Source of the DNA: a virus
Virus record (IMG/VR): IMGVR_UViG_3300032285_002244
Span: 1-64,000 of that record
Strand: one strand, 5' to 3'
DNA length: 64,000 nt
Positions 40,231-48,400 of this stretch are shown here, piece after piece. The position numbers were made by a program, and so were the translations under genes. Each line of letters opens with the position of its first letter. Positions within the stretch are counted from its first letter, which is position 1. The notes under the pieces were generated by a model. The model made no database searches. It was not told where the DNA came from and worked only from the letters and a program-made list of their open reading frames with translations.

Positions 40231-42246
40231 TTATTGGTTATCTTTAATGAGCTTTACTTCACAAGCATCGGTGGTGCAGTAAGCCTCACCAATAGCGTCT
40301 GAGGCCATACCAGCATAAACACCACTAAAGTCTATTGGGAAGAGTTGCATTGTGTAACCCTCATATTCTTCAGCAGTAATCTGAGTGTAAGGCATTTGAG
40401 GATAAACTTGGTTACCCATAGGTAAGAAACTAATCGTCTTTAACTGACCGTCATACATGTGTAAGACTGATTCAATATCGTCTGCTTCCTTCTCAGCATC
40501 AAAAGTAACAGTTACTGATACAGAGTTATCTGACCAGTATCTCTGAGCAGCAGCCGCTAGTGCTACCTTCTCATAGATAGTTACTTCCTTCTCTGCTCTT
40601 TTAGCATTAGTCTCTACAGGGAAAAATACAACACTCGTAGTTTCGGGCGATTCTGCTGCAGGTTCGATTCTATATTGCGCCATTTGAAATAGCGGAAGCA
40701 TTGGGTCGTTGTTAGCAAAACGGATAGCACGAAGAAAGTGTTTACCACCAGAAGCCCAGTGAACTCCAGGAGATTCACCAGCAAGGATTGAAACAGTTCC
40801 TGATGGCTTCACAGTTGTAGTCTTTATAGACTCACGGATACCAAGCCATTCTGAGTAGTTGATGTCGTGGGCTTTAATGACTTTGTAACCTTCATCCATC
40901 CAAGTGCGAAGTTCAGACCAACCGTTATTGTCAGCAAAGTTAGCAACACCAGAGATTGAAGTTCCAATACGGCGATTGCGTTGCATGATTGCGTTGGTCT
41001 CTTGCCAATGAGTTGGAATAAGAGTTACGGTCTTTGCGTAAAGGTAAGCAAATTTCAAAGTGCGTTTGAAGTCATCTATGTTGTCATGGCGATTCAAGTA
41101 AGTCTCTACCAGTGTGCAACATTCGTATGATTCCAAAGATTGTTCTGCACAAGGGTTGTACCCAGCAATACGCCAATCTTTGTTATTGATTGGGTCAGCA
41201 AGACGACCATATTGACGAGACACATCCATCCAAATAACTCCAGGCTCACCGTTGCGGGCAATACCATCGATGATTGGTGACAGGTCTTGTCCGACAGATA
41301 CCTCAACAGAGTTGTTAGACATCCAACCATGTGCCATACGTTCAGGATACTTCTCATAGTTCTTTAGGTTTAGAAAGTCTTCGTCATCCAAACGACCCAT
41401 AAGTAGTTCTGCTGAACGACGAACGTTTCCTGATACAACACAGACACCAATCATGTTTCCAATGTCAGCAATATCTCTGCGGGTCAGCTTCTTACCAGCA
41501 CGACCAGCAAACATCTGACAGAGGTATTGGTGTAACTTCTCTAACGGCTCATGTCCTGCTGCGGTTCCACCAAAGGTTTTAATTGGCGTACCTGCTGGGC
41601 GGATTTCTTTGTAATCAAATACTGGAGCCTTGCAATCTGGCTTGAGGAAGGCATTGATGAGGGTCGCTGTTGATTCGACCCACCCTTCGCGGGTGTCGGG
41701 GATGACATAGGTTTCTCCTTGTTGTGGTTCGTAAATAGTGAAGTCTTTATCGGCACCCTTATCGTCAAAGCCAACGCCTACCCCAAGCATTGAGGCTTCC
41801 ATTAGAAAAGCGAATGGTTTGGCAGGGTCTGTCTTGTTCATAGAGCCCGTTGATACAAAGGCACAGTTCTGCAATGCTGCGGAATTACGTTGTTCGTTTA
41901 CTAGTGGAGTTCCCATAACCCATAGGCCTCTTCCAGGTGGAGTCCACTTCAAGTTAAAAAGACGGTCAAAAGCTTCTTTAGCAGAAGCGGCGGCTTTAGC
42001 ATCTGACCATGGAAGACGGTTTAATTTTGCGTGGTCTTTCTGCAATGAGTACATACCGTTGATGACTCGTTGGCAAACGTCTACCCAAGTTTCTTTAGTA
42101 CCATCTGCCTTCAACCGAGAATAGGTTCTTAAAAAAGTAATTTCACCAACAGAGTTACCTGCGGCATCTTGATAACCAAATGGGGCCTTCTTCCCCTTGT
42201 AAGAGTCCACAAACTCAGTTGCTAATTCGAATGAAAACAATCCCAT
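40231..42246 (-). CDS. Adenosylcobalamin-dependent (class II) ribonucleoside-triphosphate reductase
   Basis: 671 residues; GGTGAG before ATG. It matches the monomeric L. leichmannii-type reductase (739 residues): Cys128 in SAALQNCAFVST (C119 of that enzyme), NPCAEQSLESYECC with the radical Cys366, Glu368 and Cys377 (C408, E410, C419), KPSGTVSILAGESPGVHW for the substrate-binding loop and a C-terminal Cys657-x4-Cys662 swing-arm pair in YCTTDACEVK. It reduces NTPs to dNTPs using B12 and a thiol reductant, and so feeds the phage polymerase. It needs host thioredoxin and adenosylcobalamin. Confidence 0.95.
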   Translation of the reverse strand: MGLFSFELATEFVDSYKGKKAPFGYQDAAGNSVGEITFLRTYSRLKADGTKETWVDVCQRVINGMYSLQKDHAKLNRLPWSDAKAAASAKEAFDRLFNLKWTPPGRGLWVMGTPLVNEQRNSAALQNCAFVSTGSMNKTDPAKPFAFLMEASMLGVGVGFDDKGADKDFTIYEPQQGETYVIPDTREGWVESTATLINAFLKPDCKAPVFDYKEIRPAGTPIKTFGGTAAGHEPLEKLHQYLCQMFAGRAGKKLTRRDIADIGNMIGVCVVSGNVRRSAELLMGRLDDEDFLNLKNYEKYPERMAHGWMSNNSVEVSVGQDLSPIIDGIARNGEPGVIWMDVSRQYGRLADPINNKDWRIAGYNPCAEQSLESYECCTLVETYLNRHDNIDDFKRTLKFAYLYAKTVTLIPTHWQETNAIMQRNRRIGTSISGVANFADNNGWSELRTWMDEGYKVIKAHDINYSEWLGIRESIKTTTVKPSGTVSILAGESPGVHWASGGKHFLRAIRFANNDPMLPLFQMAQYRIEPAAESPETTSVVFFPVETNAKRAEKEVTIYEKVALAAAAQRYWSDNSVSVTVTFDAEKEADDIESVLHMYDGQLKTISFLPMGNQVYPQMPYTQITAEEYEGYTMQLFPIDFSGVYAGMASDAIGEAYCTTDACEVKLIKDNQ

Positions 42247-42429
42247 TTATACTCACCATTTCTATGTTTAATTAAATACCCCTCAATAGGAGGACCTATT
42301 GTGATGGGCGGAAACCTATCATGCACTTGTTAACTTTGTTTACTTAGAAGTCATGGTAAGACAGGCTAAACTACACTCCACCTTCTACCACCTTGTTCCA
42401 CTCCCCTCCCTTTGATGTTATCAGATAAC
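42247..42429 (-). promoter_or_regulatory. Leader region of the reductase gene
   Basis: A 183-bp gap between reductase and the gene upstream. It contains a caatagg-agga-cctattg hairpin (about 42284-42301) and purine-rich stretches. No cobalamin riboswitch core could be recognised. It is long for this phage and probably holds a promoter. Confidence 0.4.
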
Positions 42430-43935
42430 TTATTCCTCTATAGAGGATTGAATAATCTTAGTAACCGTATCTTCTTTTAGGGTTTCAGGAAGTTCTTTCA
42501 AAGCTTGAGCTCTGTCTCCAAAGATAGCAGAAAGGACTCCACCTGAAGATTGCCTCTGAGCTGTAATCTGAATGAACTCTTTGTCTGAGTTCATATCGTT
42601 AACTTCTTTAACCATTTTGATAAGGCGGTCAACTTCTTGAGACACGTTAGGGTCTGCATAACCACCATTCATTTCTTCAGCAAAACGCATAAAAGCAACT
42701 CTTTGGCCCTGCATTTCAATCATTGAAACCATAAGAGCCTTCAGTTGGTCTTTAGTTTTTACTTCAATTGGAAGATTAAAAGCACACGTATTTTGAGGTT
42801 TGAATGCGGGACAGTTCGCAGCTACAAAGCATGTATCACATTGTCTTAAAGAAGATTGTTGGGTGTGAACAACGGGTACATCTTTGAGTACGTCCTTTCC
42901 GTTGTCATCTGTATCTACTATGGTCTTCATCTTGTAACCAAAAACAGGTAAGTTTTGTACCTCTGAAGGGTCTCTTTGGACTAGTTCAGTGGGCTCATTT
43001 TTCCGTATCTCGACCTCACTGTTATCAGAAAGGTACCCCCCTAATTCCCCTAAACCTGATAGTAATGGGGTATCGCTGTTATCAGATACTTTGGGTTCTT
43101 TACCACCGTTGATGATGTGAAAGTTAGGGCTTTTCTTGTCCATAGATTCCTCTAATCGCTTGTATGACCAGACCGCTACCCTAGTTGCTTCTAGGGTACT
43201 ATCTTGGCTAAACGCCAAATAGTCTAGTCCTGCTTTTTCCACTACGGACTTGTAGCGGGGTCTTGCTTGGTCTTTCATTCTCTTAGGGTAACGCTTTATT
43301 TGCGACCCATCCCAAACGATTGTCTCTCCTCTACGCATAGGGGATAACCACGACAATGTGCTTGCAGTGGCAAATGGTATCTGTCTAAGGTTGTCAGGCT
43401 TGGCACATCCAAGAGCGTGGTAACGGGTTCCGTATTGTCTCTCATAGGCTCTTGTAAGGGCTGAGAGGTTGGTTAGAGCCTCTATCTCGGCGTTGGGTAT
43501 AACGACGTTCTGATGGGCTTCAGACATGGCTTTGAGGGCGGGTAACCCGTACTCTTGATGCCAGACTACCCACAGTTTAGGGTCGTTACTGAAAAAAGGT
43601 CTTTGTTCTTTTATCCAGTCTTCGCCCAAAATTTGAGAGTCAAACTCTAGAAAGGCTGAAGCTCGTTCAGCGTTGTCTACAAGAAACTCTTGGTAATCAG
43701 CGGCTAAAGAAGTTAACTCTTCTTTAGACAGTCCAGCCTTGTCTGCCTGCTGTGCTCCAGACTCTATGACGACTAAAGTGTCTGAGTCAAAATGGTCAGA
43801 GATTAGCCACTTCTTTGTTTTGGGCAATCCACGTTTACGGAGGCCCCAATAATTGAGTCCCATTGACTCAACTTTCATGCCTTCTAGAAGGGTGCGGTTA
43901 GACCCTACTTCAACACCGCTAAATATGATGCGCAT
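42430..43935 (-). CDS. TGT/DpdA-like TIM-barrel protein with C-terminal cysteine cluster
   Basis: 501 residues. The N-terminal 250 residues have a TIM-barrel pattern: VVIESGAQQ, AFLEFDSQILG, LWVVWHQEYGLPALKAM, VVIPNAEIE, RYHALGCAKPDNLRQIPF and ATASTLSWLSPMRRG, an order seen in phage queuine-transglycosylase-like (DpdA-type) proteins. A linker (about 285-350) leads to QCDTCFVAANCPAFKPQNTC, a four-Cys cluster, and helices with QGQRVAFMRFAEEMNGGY. DpdA inserts 7-deazaguanine in DNA; no preQ pathway genes are in the window, so DNA modification is a hypothesis. N- and C-terminal parts may be separate modules. Confidence 0.6.
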   Translation of the reverse strand: MRIIFSGVEVGSNRTLLEGMKVESMGLNYWGLRKRGLPKTKKWLISDHFDSDTLVVIESGAQQADKAGLSKEELTSLAADYQEFLVDNAERASAFLEFDSQILGEDWIKEQRPFFSNDPKLWVVWHQEYGLPALKAMSEAHQNVVIPNAEIEALTNLSALTRAYERQYGTRYHALGCAKPDNLRQIPFATASTLSWLSPMRRGETIVWDGSQIKRYPKRMKDQARPRYKSVVEKAGLDYLAFSQDSTLEATRVAVWSYKRLEESMDKKSPNFHIINGGKEPKVSDNSDTPLLSGLGELGGYLSDNSEVEIRKNEPTELVQRDPSEVQNLPVFGYKMKTIVDTDDNGKDVLKDVPVVHTQQSSLRQCDTCFVAANCPAFKPQNTCAFNLPIEVKTKDQLKALMVSMIEMQGQRVAFMRFAEEMNGGYADPNVSQEVDRLIKMVKEVNDMNSDKEFIQITAQRQSSGGVLSAIFGDRAQALKELPETLKEDTVTKIIQSSIEE

Positions 43936-44420
43936 TAGTCAGACCAAAACTCTAATTCATCTGACCCGTATGCCTTTGATTTGGCTATGTTTACTCTTGT
44001 AACGGCTTCTTCAATCTCAGACCATGCTCTAATCTTCTTTGGGGCATCTGGACGATTTTCTACCCGTGCATAAGAAGGATGGGTAAACAATAAAGAAGGT
44101 ACGTTTTGTATTTCGAATGCCCAACTAACCATAGCTGGGTCTGCATCTACATACAGCTCAATTGGGGCCCTGGAACGAGATACAACAAATTGTCTCTTCT
44201 TTAAGTCCTCACCTTCAAGGGCAAAAGAAGAATCAATAAGGTCATCATAGTTAATAATGCCATGGGACTGAAGCCAATGTTCTGCATCCGCTTTATCTCT
44301 GGATGTAGCAATGGCTACTCTGTTGTTGATGTTTAGCGCGTAATAAATGGCTACGCCTGCTCGGATTGGTTCTCCTGAGTCCGAACTGAGTACGCCGTCT
44401 AATGTTAGTAGTATGTTCAA
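43935..44420 (-). CDS. HAD-like protein lacking the nucleophile Asp
   Basis: 161 residues. NILLTLDGVLSSDSG aligns with HAD motif I, but the nucleophile Asp is Thr6 while the second Asp (Asp8) is kept. VAIATSRDKADAEHWL is motif II and LYVDADPAMVSWAF is motif IV. This suggests a binding or regulatory pseudo-phosphatase, or a different mechanism. The C-terminus ends YGSDELEFWSD, related to the recurrent Leu-Trp tail. Overlaps the TGT-like gene by one base. Confidence 0.7.
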   Translation of the reverse strand: MNILLTLDGVLSSDSGEPIRAGVAIYYALNINNRVAIATSRDKADAEHWLQSHGIINYDDLIDSSFALEGEDLKKRQFVVSRSRAPIELYVDADPAMVSWAFEIQNVPSLLFTHPSYARVENRPDAPKKIRAWSEIEEAVTRVNIAKSKAYGSDELEFWSD

Positions 44421-44430
44421 GTATTATTCC

Positions 44431-44883
44431 TTAATAATGGTCTTTTAGTTGATGCCTTGCTTCGTGTATGTTGTCGTAATGTACTATTGGAAAAAGATGG
44501 TTAGGGTGTTCTTCTGCTCCAACTGCAACTCTGTGATGACCACCTAAAACTTCTTTAGATTCAAAATTTACAGGTATACGTGGTGCTTTAAACCCTTCAT
44601 GGGCAATGTCTTCAGCTAAATTGCTGTACTTATCATCGTGAATAGCTCCATCGTCTTCATGGTGAGTAATTGACTCATTGTATTTCCTAGACCACATTTC
44701 TTTGTCAGTTTCTGGACGTCGTTTTTTTCCTCCCCATTCTTCTGGGTCAGGTTCATTTGTACTGACTCTTTGACGGTCGTTATCAAAGGGTTTTAAATGT
44801 GCCTGTATTTCTTTACCTGTCATAAACATAGGTATTTGACCAGCAGCAATGTGCTGAGATAGAGACATGTTGCGTGCGCTCAT
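44431..44883 (-). CDS. ParB-like protein of the MFMT family (paralogue C)
   Basis: 150 residues. IPMFMTGKEIQAHL near residue 18 is followed by KMWSRKYNESITHHEDDG-type sequence (a KYNES block), LAEDIAHEGFKAPRIPVNF and the ParB-like VLGGHHRVAVGAEEHPNHLF. Same block order as 23925 and 25617 genes though 20 kb away. ATGA overlap with the nucleotidyltransferase gene upstream. Confidence 0.75.
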   Translation of the reverse strand: MSARNMSLSQHIAAGQIPMFMTGKEIQAHLKPFDNDRQRVSTNEPDPEEWGGKKRRPETDKEMWSRKYNESITHHEDDGAIHDDKYSNLAEDIAHEGFKAPRIPVNFESKEVLGGHHRVAVGAEEHPNHLFPIVHYDNIHEARHQLKDHY

Positions 44884-45812
44884 CCCTTGCTCCTGTATGT
44901 TGCTGCTCTGCGAATTAGGGTCTGAGTATCTGGCAGTTCAATGCCATAAGTTTCGTCTGCTTGTTGTGCTTTGTATGCTGACCAGTACTCAGACATCTTT
45001 CGCAATGCAGGTACTGTTCCGTACTTTTTCCCTGCTTGCCAACGGTAGTTGAAGTAGTCTGCGTATCCCTTGCCAGTTGTACTGAACGCGAGCTTTCTTC
45101 CGTAATGAATATCCTCAAATAGCGCAGAACCCTGCATTAGTGCAGATTGCATAGCAAACTCTGCATTACGACGAGCAGCGTCATTAGTTGCGCTTTGTAA
45201 CTTAGTTATGGCTTGTGTGTAACGAGAAACAATGTCTGTTGCTTTTGTTAAATCAATTTTTGCTAGCTCATCCCAGACGTTCATATGTGGTGCACCTTCT
45301 TTAGAGGGAACTACAGTCCACTCATTGTGAGTAAGGTCATAGGCTGCATAAGGATTGATTGTCTTTATGTCTGTGGCACCAGGATTAACGTAGAATGTAA
45401 CTTCAAATCCATTCCAGTTCTCTGTGTCAGGCTGTAAGTGTTCACGAAAATCTTCGTTTAACATTTTACTAATTTCAACATCAGACAAACCTGAATACTC
45501 TGGGTGTGCTCTGCGGAATTGAATGTAATCAACTCCAATAAGTACGTCTAAATCACCTGGTTCACGTGCTGCTTCCCATTGATAGGAAACTGCTGAACCA
45601 GCAATCCATACATGGGCCCACAAATCAGGGTGGCGGTAGGTTTCATTCAAAAACCCAAACAACAACTGCTGGATACCATTACGAACCCAACCTTTTAAGT
45701 TCAACCCATCAAATAGTGTTGGGTCTAACTCTTGTGAGGGTGGTGAAAAATAGGACGTAGACCCACCCTGAATGTTTACAGGTTGAGCGTTTATTCCTAG
45801 GTTCCTAAACAT
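44880..45812 (-). CDS. Nucleotidyltransferase-like protein (pol beta fold)
   Basis: 310 residues. VWIAGSAVSYQWEAAREPGD, followed by LDVLIGVDY, gives the G-S...D-x-D active-site motif of the pol beta superfamily; FEVTFYVNP supplies the next strand. The rest is helical (about 170-310). Such enzymes transfer nucleotides to proteins, tRNA or antibiotics, or act as toxin partners. Substrate unknown. No clear ribosome site before the ATG at 45812, so the start is less sure. Confidence 0.72.
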   Translation of the reverse strand: MFRNLGINAQPVNIQGGSTSYFSPPSQELDPTLFDGLNLKGWVRNGIQQLLFGFLNETYRHPDLWAHVWIAGSAVSYQWEAAREPGDLDVLIGVDYIQFRRAHPEYSGLSDVEISKMLNEDFREHLQPDTENWNGFEVTFYVNPGATDIKTINPYAAYDLTHNEWTVVPSKEGAPHMNVWDELAKIDLTKATDIVSRYTQAITKLQSATNDAARRNAEFAMQSALMQGSALFEDIHYGRKLAFSTTGKGYADYFNYRWQAGKKYGTVPALRKMSEYWSAYKAQQADETYGIELPDTQTLIRRAATYRSKG

Positions 45813-45831
45813 GGTATTAGTTTAGGGGTTA

Positions 45832-46116
45832 TTAGTCTTTAGAGGTGTCTATGCCTCGGTCAGAAAGTGCATCAATTATCTTTGCTTTGATATCTGCAGC
45901 ATTGTCTTTTGGCTGCAATTGAGAAACCACTGCTTGCGCTACGCGGTCAGCCAGTATTCTGCTCTCAATGTCAGAGGTTAGTTCTCTGCTTGTTTGATAG
46001 ATGTCAAAAGTGTTTGCTTGACGTTCTACTAACTCTCCTGCCTCTTTCGAAACAGTAGATATGGAACCATCCATATGGATAAAGACGGTATACGATGCTT
46101 GGACTTTGTCGCTCAT
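45832..46116 (-). CDS. Hypothetical helical protein
   Basis: 94 residues. SYTVFIHMDGSISTVSKEAG at the start, then helices with ILADRVAQAVVSQLQPKD. No motif. One-base TAATG-type overlap with the gene upstream. Confidence 0.6.
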   Translation of the reverse strand: MSDKVQASYTVFIHMDGSISTVSKEAGELVERQANTFDIYQTSRELTSDIESRILADRVAQAVVSQLQPKDNAADIKAKIIDALSDRGIDTSKD

Positions 46117-46667
46117 TATTTCATTCCTAACAGTTTTTGTTTACGTTGGGCTACTCCGATTGCTACTGGACAGAAATCACATAGGTATGTTTTTGGGCCA
46201 GCTTCATCTTGATAACGTGCCATACCTTCTGCTTTACGTTCTTTTACAGTCTTAGGGATTAACAACTTGGTCTTATCGTGCCAATCAGCACAACCGTCTT
46301 TAGGCTTGTTATGACGACCATAACATTCCATTGCACCTTCCATAAATGTGGAACGTGAGTCATAAAATGAGTCATCAATTTCTGCTAAACCAGCAGAACC
46401 TCCGCCTTTAATTTGACGAATAATTTCTTTCTTTGATTCAGGCTTTGCCCATGCTCTCAGGGGAAGGGAGAACAGTTTGCCTTTGTGTGGTTCACCTGAT
46501 GGGAAAACGTGTGGTTCACACGCAATTTCTAATAAGGTGTCTAACTTTGGGTCACCATCATATGGCGGTAACTCTTCTAAGGTTTGGCAGACAAGACAAT
46601 ACAACAACCGAAACATAGGTTCATTTGATGGCGACTCTTTTTGTCCAAGTAAAGGTATGTTACTCAT
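46116..46667 (-). CDS. Cys-rich metal-binding hypothetical protein
   Basis: 183 residues. Cys pairs in LLYCLVCQTLEELP, CYGRHNKPKDGCADWHD and TYLCDFCPVAIGVAQRKQ suggest one or two metal sites. The order C-x2-C...C...C...C-x2-C is seen in several phage proteins without known function. GTGCTCC-like weak ribosome site before the ATG. Confidence 0.65.
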   Translation of the reverse strand: MSNIPLLGQKESPSNEPMFRLLYCLVCQTLEELPPYDGDPKLDTLLEIACEPHVFPSGEPHKGKLFSLPLRAWAKPESKKEIIRQIKGGGSAGLAEIDDSFYDSRSTFMEGAMECYGRHNKPKDGCADWHDKTKLLIPKTVKERKAEGMARYQDEAGPKTYLCDFCPVAIGVAQRKQKLLGMK

Positions 46668-46702
46668 TGTGCTCCTTATAGTAGTCCGATTATCTTAACA
46701 GA

Positions 46703-47086
46703 TTATGAATTCCAGAGTGCCTGTTCTTTTGCTGTAGTTTGTTTTGCTGCACGCTTGGCTGCTCGTGCTTCCATCTTTTTGTCTCTTTCGCTTTTTACAC
46801 CAATTGCTTGACGAACGATTGACTGATGACGACCAGTGGATGGGCTATGTGAAACATCTGGGTAAATCCATCCACCCTCATGGTGAACGGCAATAGGGGT
46901 GTTGTATGATTTAACGTGGTAGTCAGTTGTGTTTGCTACTTCTTCAAGTTGCTTTGAAAATTGAGTACCAGACAACCAACCGTGTGATGATGGTGCGCCC
47001 TTGACGCCTTCCATGTTTGAACCTTTGAATTCTTCTCGTCCTTGAATTAAAGGTGTTGCCTTTGTGTTTGATGTGCGTTTAGCCAT
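46703..47086 (-). CDS. DUF8033-like protein ending in EQALWNS
   Basis: 127 residues. DYHVKSYNTPIAVHHEGGW, then IYPDVSHSPSTGRHQSIV resembles the actinophage DUF8033 pattern (Y-x-V-x-S-Y-x-T-P-I-A...Y/H-S-x-x-T-x-R-H-Q). The rest is basic (KKMEARAAKRAAKQTT). The last seven residues EQALWNS match the tail of 24642-24860 exactly in LWNS with different codons, which supports selection at the protein level. Confidence 0.75.
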   Translation of the reverse strand: MAKRTSNTKATPLIQGREEFKGSNMEGVKGAPSSHGWLSGTQFSKQLEEVANTTDYHVKSYNTPIAVHHEGGWIYPDVSHSPSTGRHQSIVRQAIGVKSERDKKMEARAAKRAAKQTTAKEQALWNS

Positions 47087-47331
47087 TAGAATCTGTCCTT
47101 ACCTTTTGCTTGATGTAGACGAGTTCCTCCAGGTACATCTGGATATTTTATAGCCATTTTGTCGTTCCAATCTGAGTATTGTTTACGAGTCATAGGCTTT
47201 TGACTGCCCGCTTTAAATTTACGTTTTGGGTCATCTCCACGGTCTGGAACACCTTTTCCAGAGTAACGTGGGTTTTGGTAACGAGAAGTTGGGTCTCCTT
47301 CTTCACCTGACGCAGTTACAGCATTAGCCAT
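47086..47331 (-). CDS. Small basic hypothetical protein
   Basis: 81 residues, hydrophilic, Pro/Gly/Lys-rich (YSGKGVPDRGDDPKRKFKAG). Joined to 47334-47492 by a TAATCATG junction without a ribosome site. Function unknown. Confidence 0.6.
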   Translation of the reverse strand: MANAVTASGEEGDPTSRYQNPRYSGKGVPDRGDDPKRKFKAGSQKPMTRKQYSDWNDKMAIKYPDVPGGTRLHQAKGKDRF

Positions 47332-47333
47332 GA

Positions 47334-47492
47334 TTATTTACCCATCGCTTTCTTATGCGCTTTACGTGCACATTTTCCGCAAACTGTTCCAGAAAAATAA
47401 CCAAGTGCATCTTCGTGACCACACTTAGCAACCATGCTTGGTGACTCAGGAGTTAAATTACGACCGTCTTTACGGTCTGGAACATCTGCCAT
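47334..47492 (-). CDS. 52-residue zinc-ribbon microprotein
   Basis: MADVPDRKDGRNLTPESPSM, VAKCGHEDALGYFSGTVCGK and CARKAHKKAMGK. The C-G-H...C-x2-C pattern with a basic end is a frequent actinophage microprotein. Linked on both sides by TAATCATG junctions. Confidence 0.78.
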   Translation of the reverse strand: MADVPDRKDGRNLTPESPSMVAKCGHEDALGYFSGTVCGKCARKAHKKAMGK

Positions 47493-47494
47493 GA

Positions 47495-47659
47495 TTACTT
47501 ACCTGAATCTTCTTTATGTAATTTCATTGCTGCTTTTTTGGAGTAACCCATGTATTGTTTAGATTTTAGTATTCCATCTTCAAAATGAGAAATTCGGTAT
47601 GCGCCTGATGGTTTTACTTTTTCTACTGACATATCAGAGTATTTAACTTTTTTAGCCAT
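47495..47659 (-). CDS. 54-residue basic microprotein
   Basis: MAKKVKYSDMSVEKVKPSGA, YRISHFEDGILKSKQYMGY and SKKAAMKLHKEDSGK. Alpha/beta-like with high Lys content. Same TAATCATG junctions as its neighbours. Function unknown. Confidence 0.72.
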   Translation of the reverse strand: MAKKVKYSDMSVEKVKPSGAYRISHFEDGILKSKQYMGYSKKAAMKLHKEDSGK

Positions 47660-47661
47660 GA

Positions 47662-47871
47662 TTATTTGTAATTCCGTCCTTTAACACGACGTTTTCCTCT
47701 TGGAGCAAACGCCATGTTCTTAACATTGTCAGCGTGTAACTTTACGGCTTTTTCTGCTGAATCAGTTTGGTAATAGGCCCCACCAACGTCATTTCGGTCG
47801 TTGGTTGCTTCAACATGAATGCCTTTTTCAGTTTTTCTAGTAACAAATTTACGACGGTCGTTAAATTCCAT
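47662..47871 (-). CDS. Small basic protein
   Basis: 69 residues: FNDRRKFVTRKTEKGIHVEA, GGAYYQTDSAEKAVKLHA and a basic end (KRRVKGRNYK). Similar in size and style to its downstream neighbour (alpha/beta, Lys-rich), which may be a distant paralogue. TAATCATG junctions. Confidence 0.65.
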   Translation of the reverse strand: MEFNDRRKFVTRKTEKGIHVEATNDRNDVGGAYYQTDSAEKAVKLHADNVKNMAFAPRGKRRVKGRNYK

Positions 47872-47873
47872 GA

Positions 47874-48080
47874 TTACTTACTTGGGTTTACCTTAGATGG
47901 GTATTCAGAGGTTAGAAAACCATAACCCCAAAATGGGTTTAGTGATTGACGGTTGTCTACAGTTGCTTCGTCACCTAGACCAGGAATAACTTCTGTATCT
48001 GGACGAGCCTTGCGGTACTTACCATCGGTTGCACCATTGTTTAGTGATGCGTTCATTGAACGTGAAGAGTTAACTGCCAT
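47874..48080 (-). CDS. Small hypothetical protein
   Basis: 68 residues. RKARPDTEVIPGLGDEATV and NPFWGYGFLTSEYPS. Extended, aromatic-rich end like some minor virion proteins in this genome. TAATCATG junctions. Confidence 0.6.
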   Translation of the reverse strand: MAVNSSRSMNASLNNGATDGKYRKARPDTEVIPGLGDEATVDNRQSLNPFWGYGFLTSEYPSKVNPSK

Positions 48081-48082
48081 GA

Positions 48083-48400
48083 TTATTTACCTTTTTTCTT
48101 TTTGTTTTTTGGAACATCAATAGAGATTTCTGTCTCTCCTGTGGATGCTGCGTGACGATTCCAAGCTTTTAATTCTCCAGGTTGGTTTTCATAGTAGTCT
48201 TGTGTATCTGCGCCACGACGATACGCTTCTTTTCTCCCCATAAAATTCCAACGGGTTAAATTACGATTAATGTCTTCTGTAGCAAATCTCTTAACATTTT
48301 GACGGCTTTTAGTATCTGGTTTGTAACCTTTAGGAGCAAGACTTGGACCAGTAGCAGCCTTGAGTGCACGCTTATCTGCGCGACGGTCGTTGAACAACAT
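48083..48400 (-). CDS. Basic hypothetical protein
   Basis: 105 residues starting MLFNDRRADKRALKAATG; RNLTRWNFMGRKEAYRRG in the middle; ends VPKNKKKKGK. Positively charged; no family. The ATG overlaps the stop of the long basic protein gene upstream. Confidence 0.6.
   Translation of the reverse strand: MLFNDRRADKRALKAATGPSLAPKGYKPDTKSRQNVKRFATEDINRNLTRWNFMGRKEAYRRGADTQDYYENQPGELKAWNRHAASTGETEISIDVPKNKKKKGK

Noticed and set aside
42247-42429. Cobalamin riboswitch before the B12-dependent reductase
   Set aside because: The conserved B12-box and core helices were not found in this leader; only a simple hairpin is visible.
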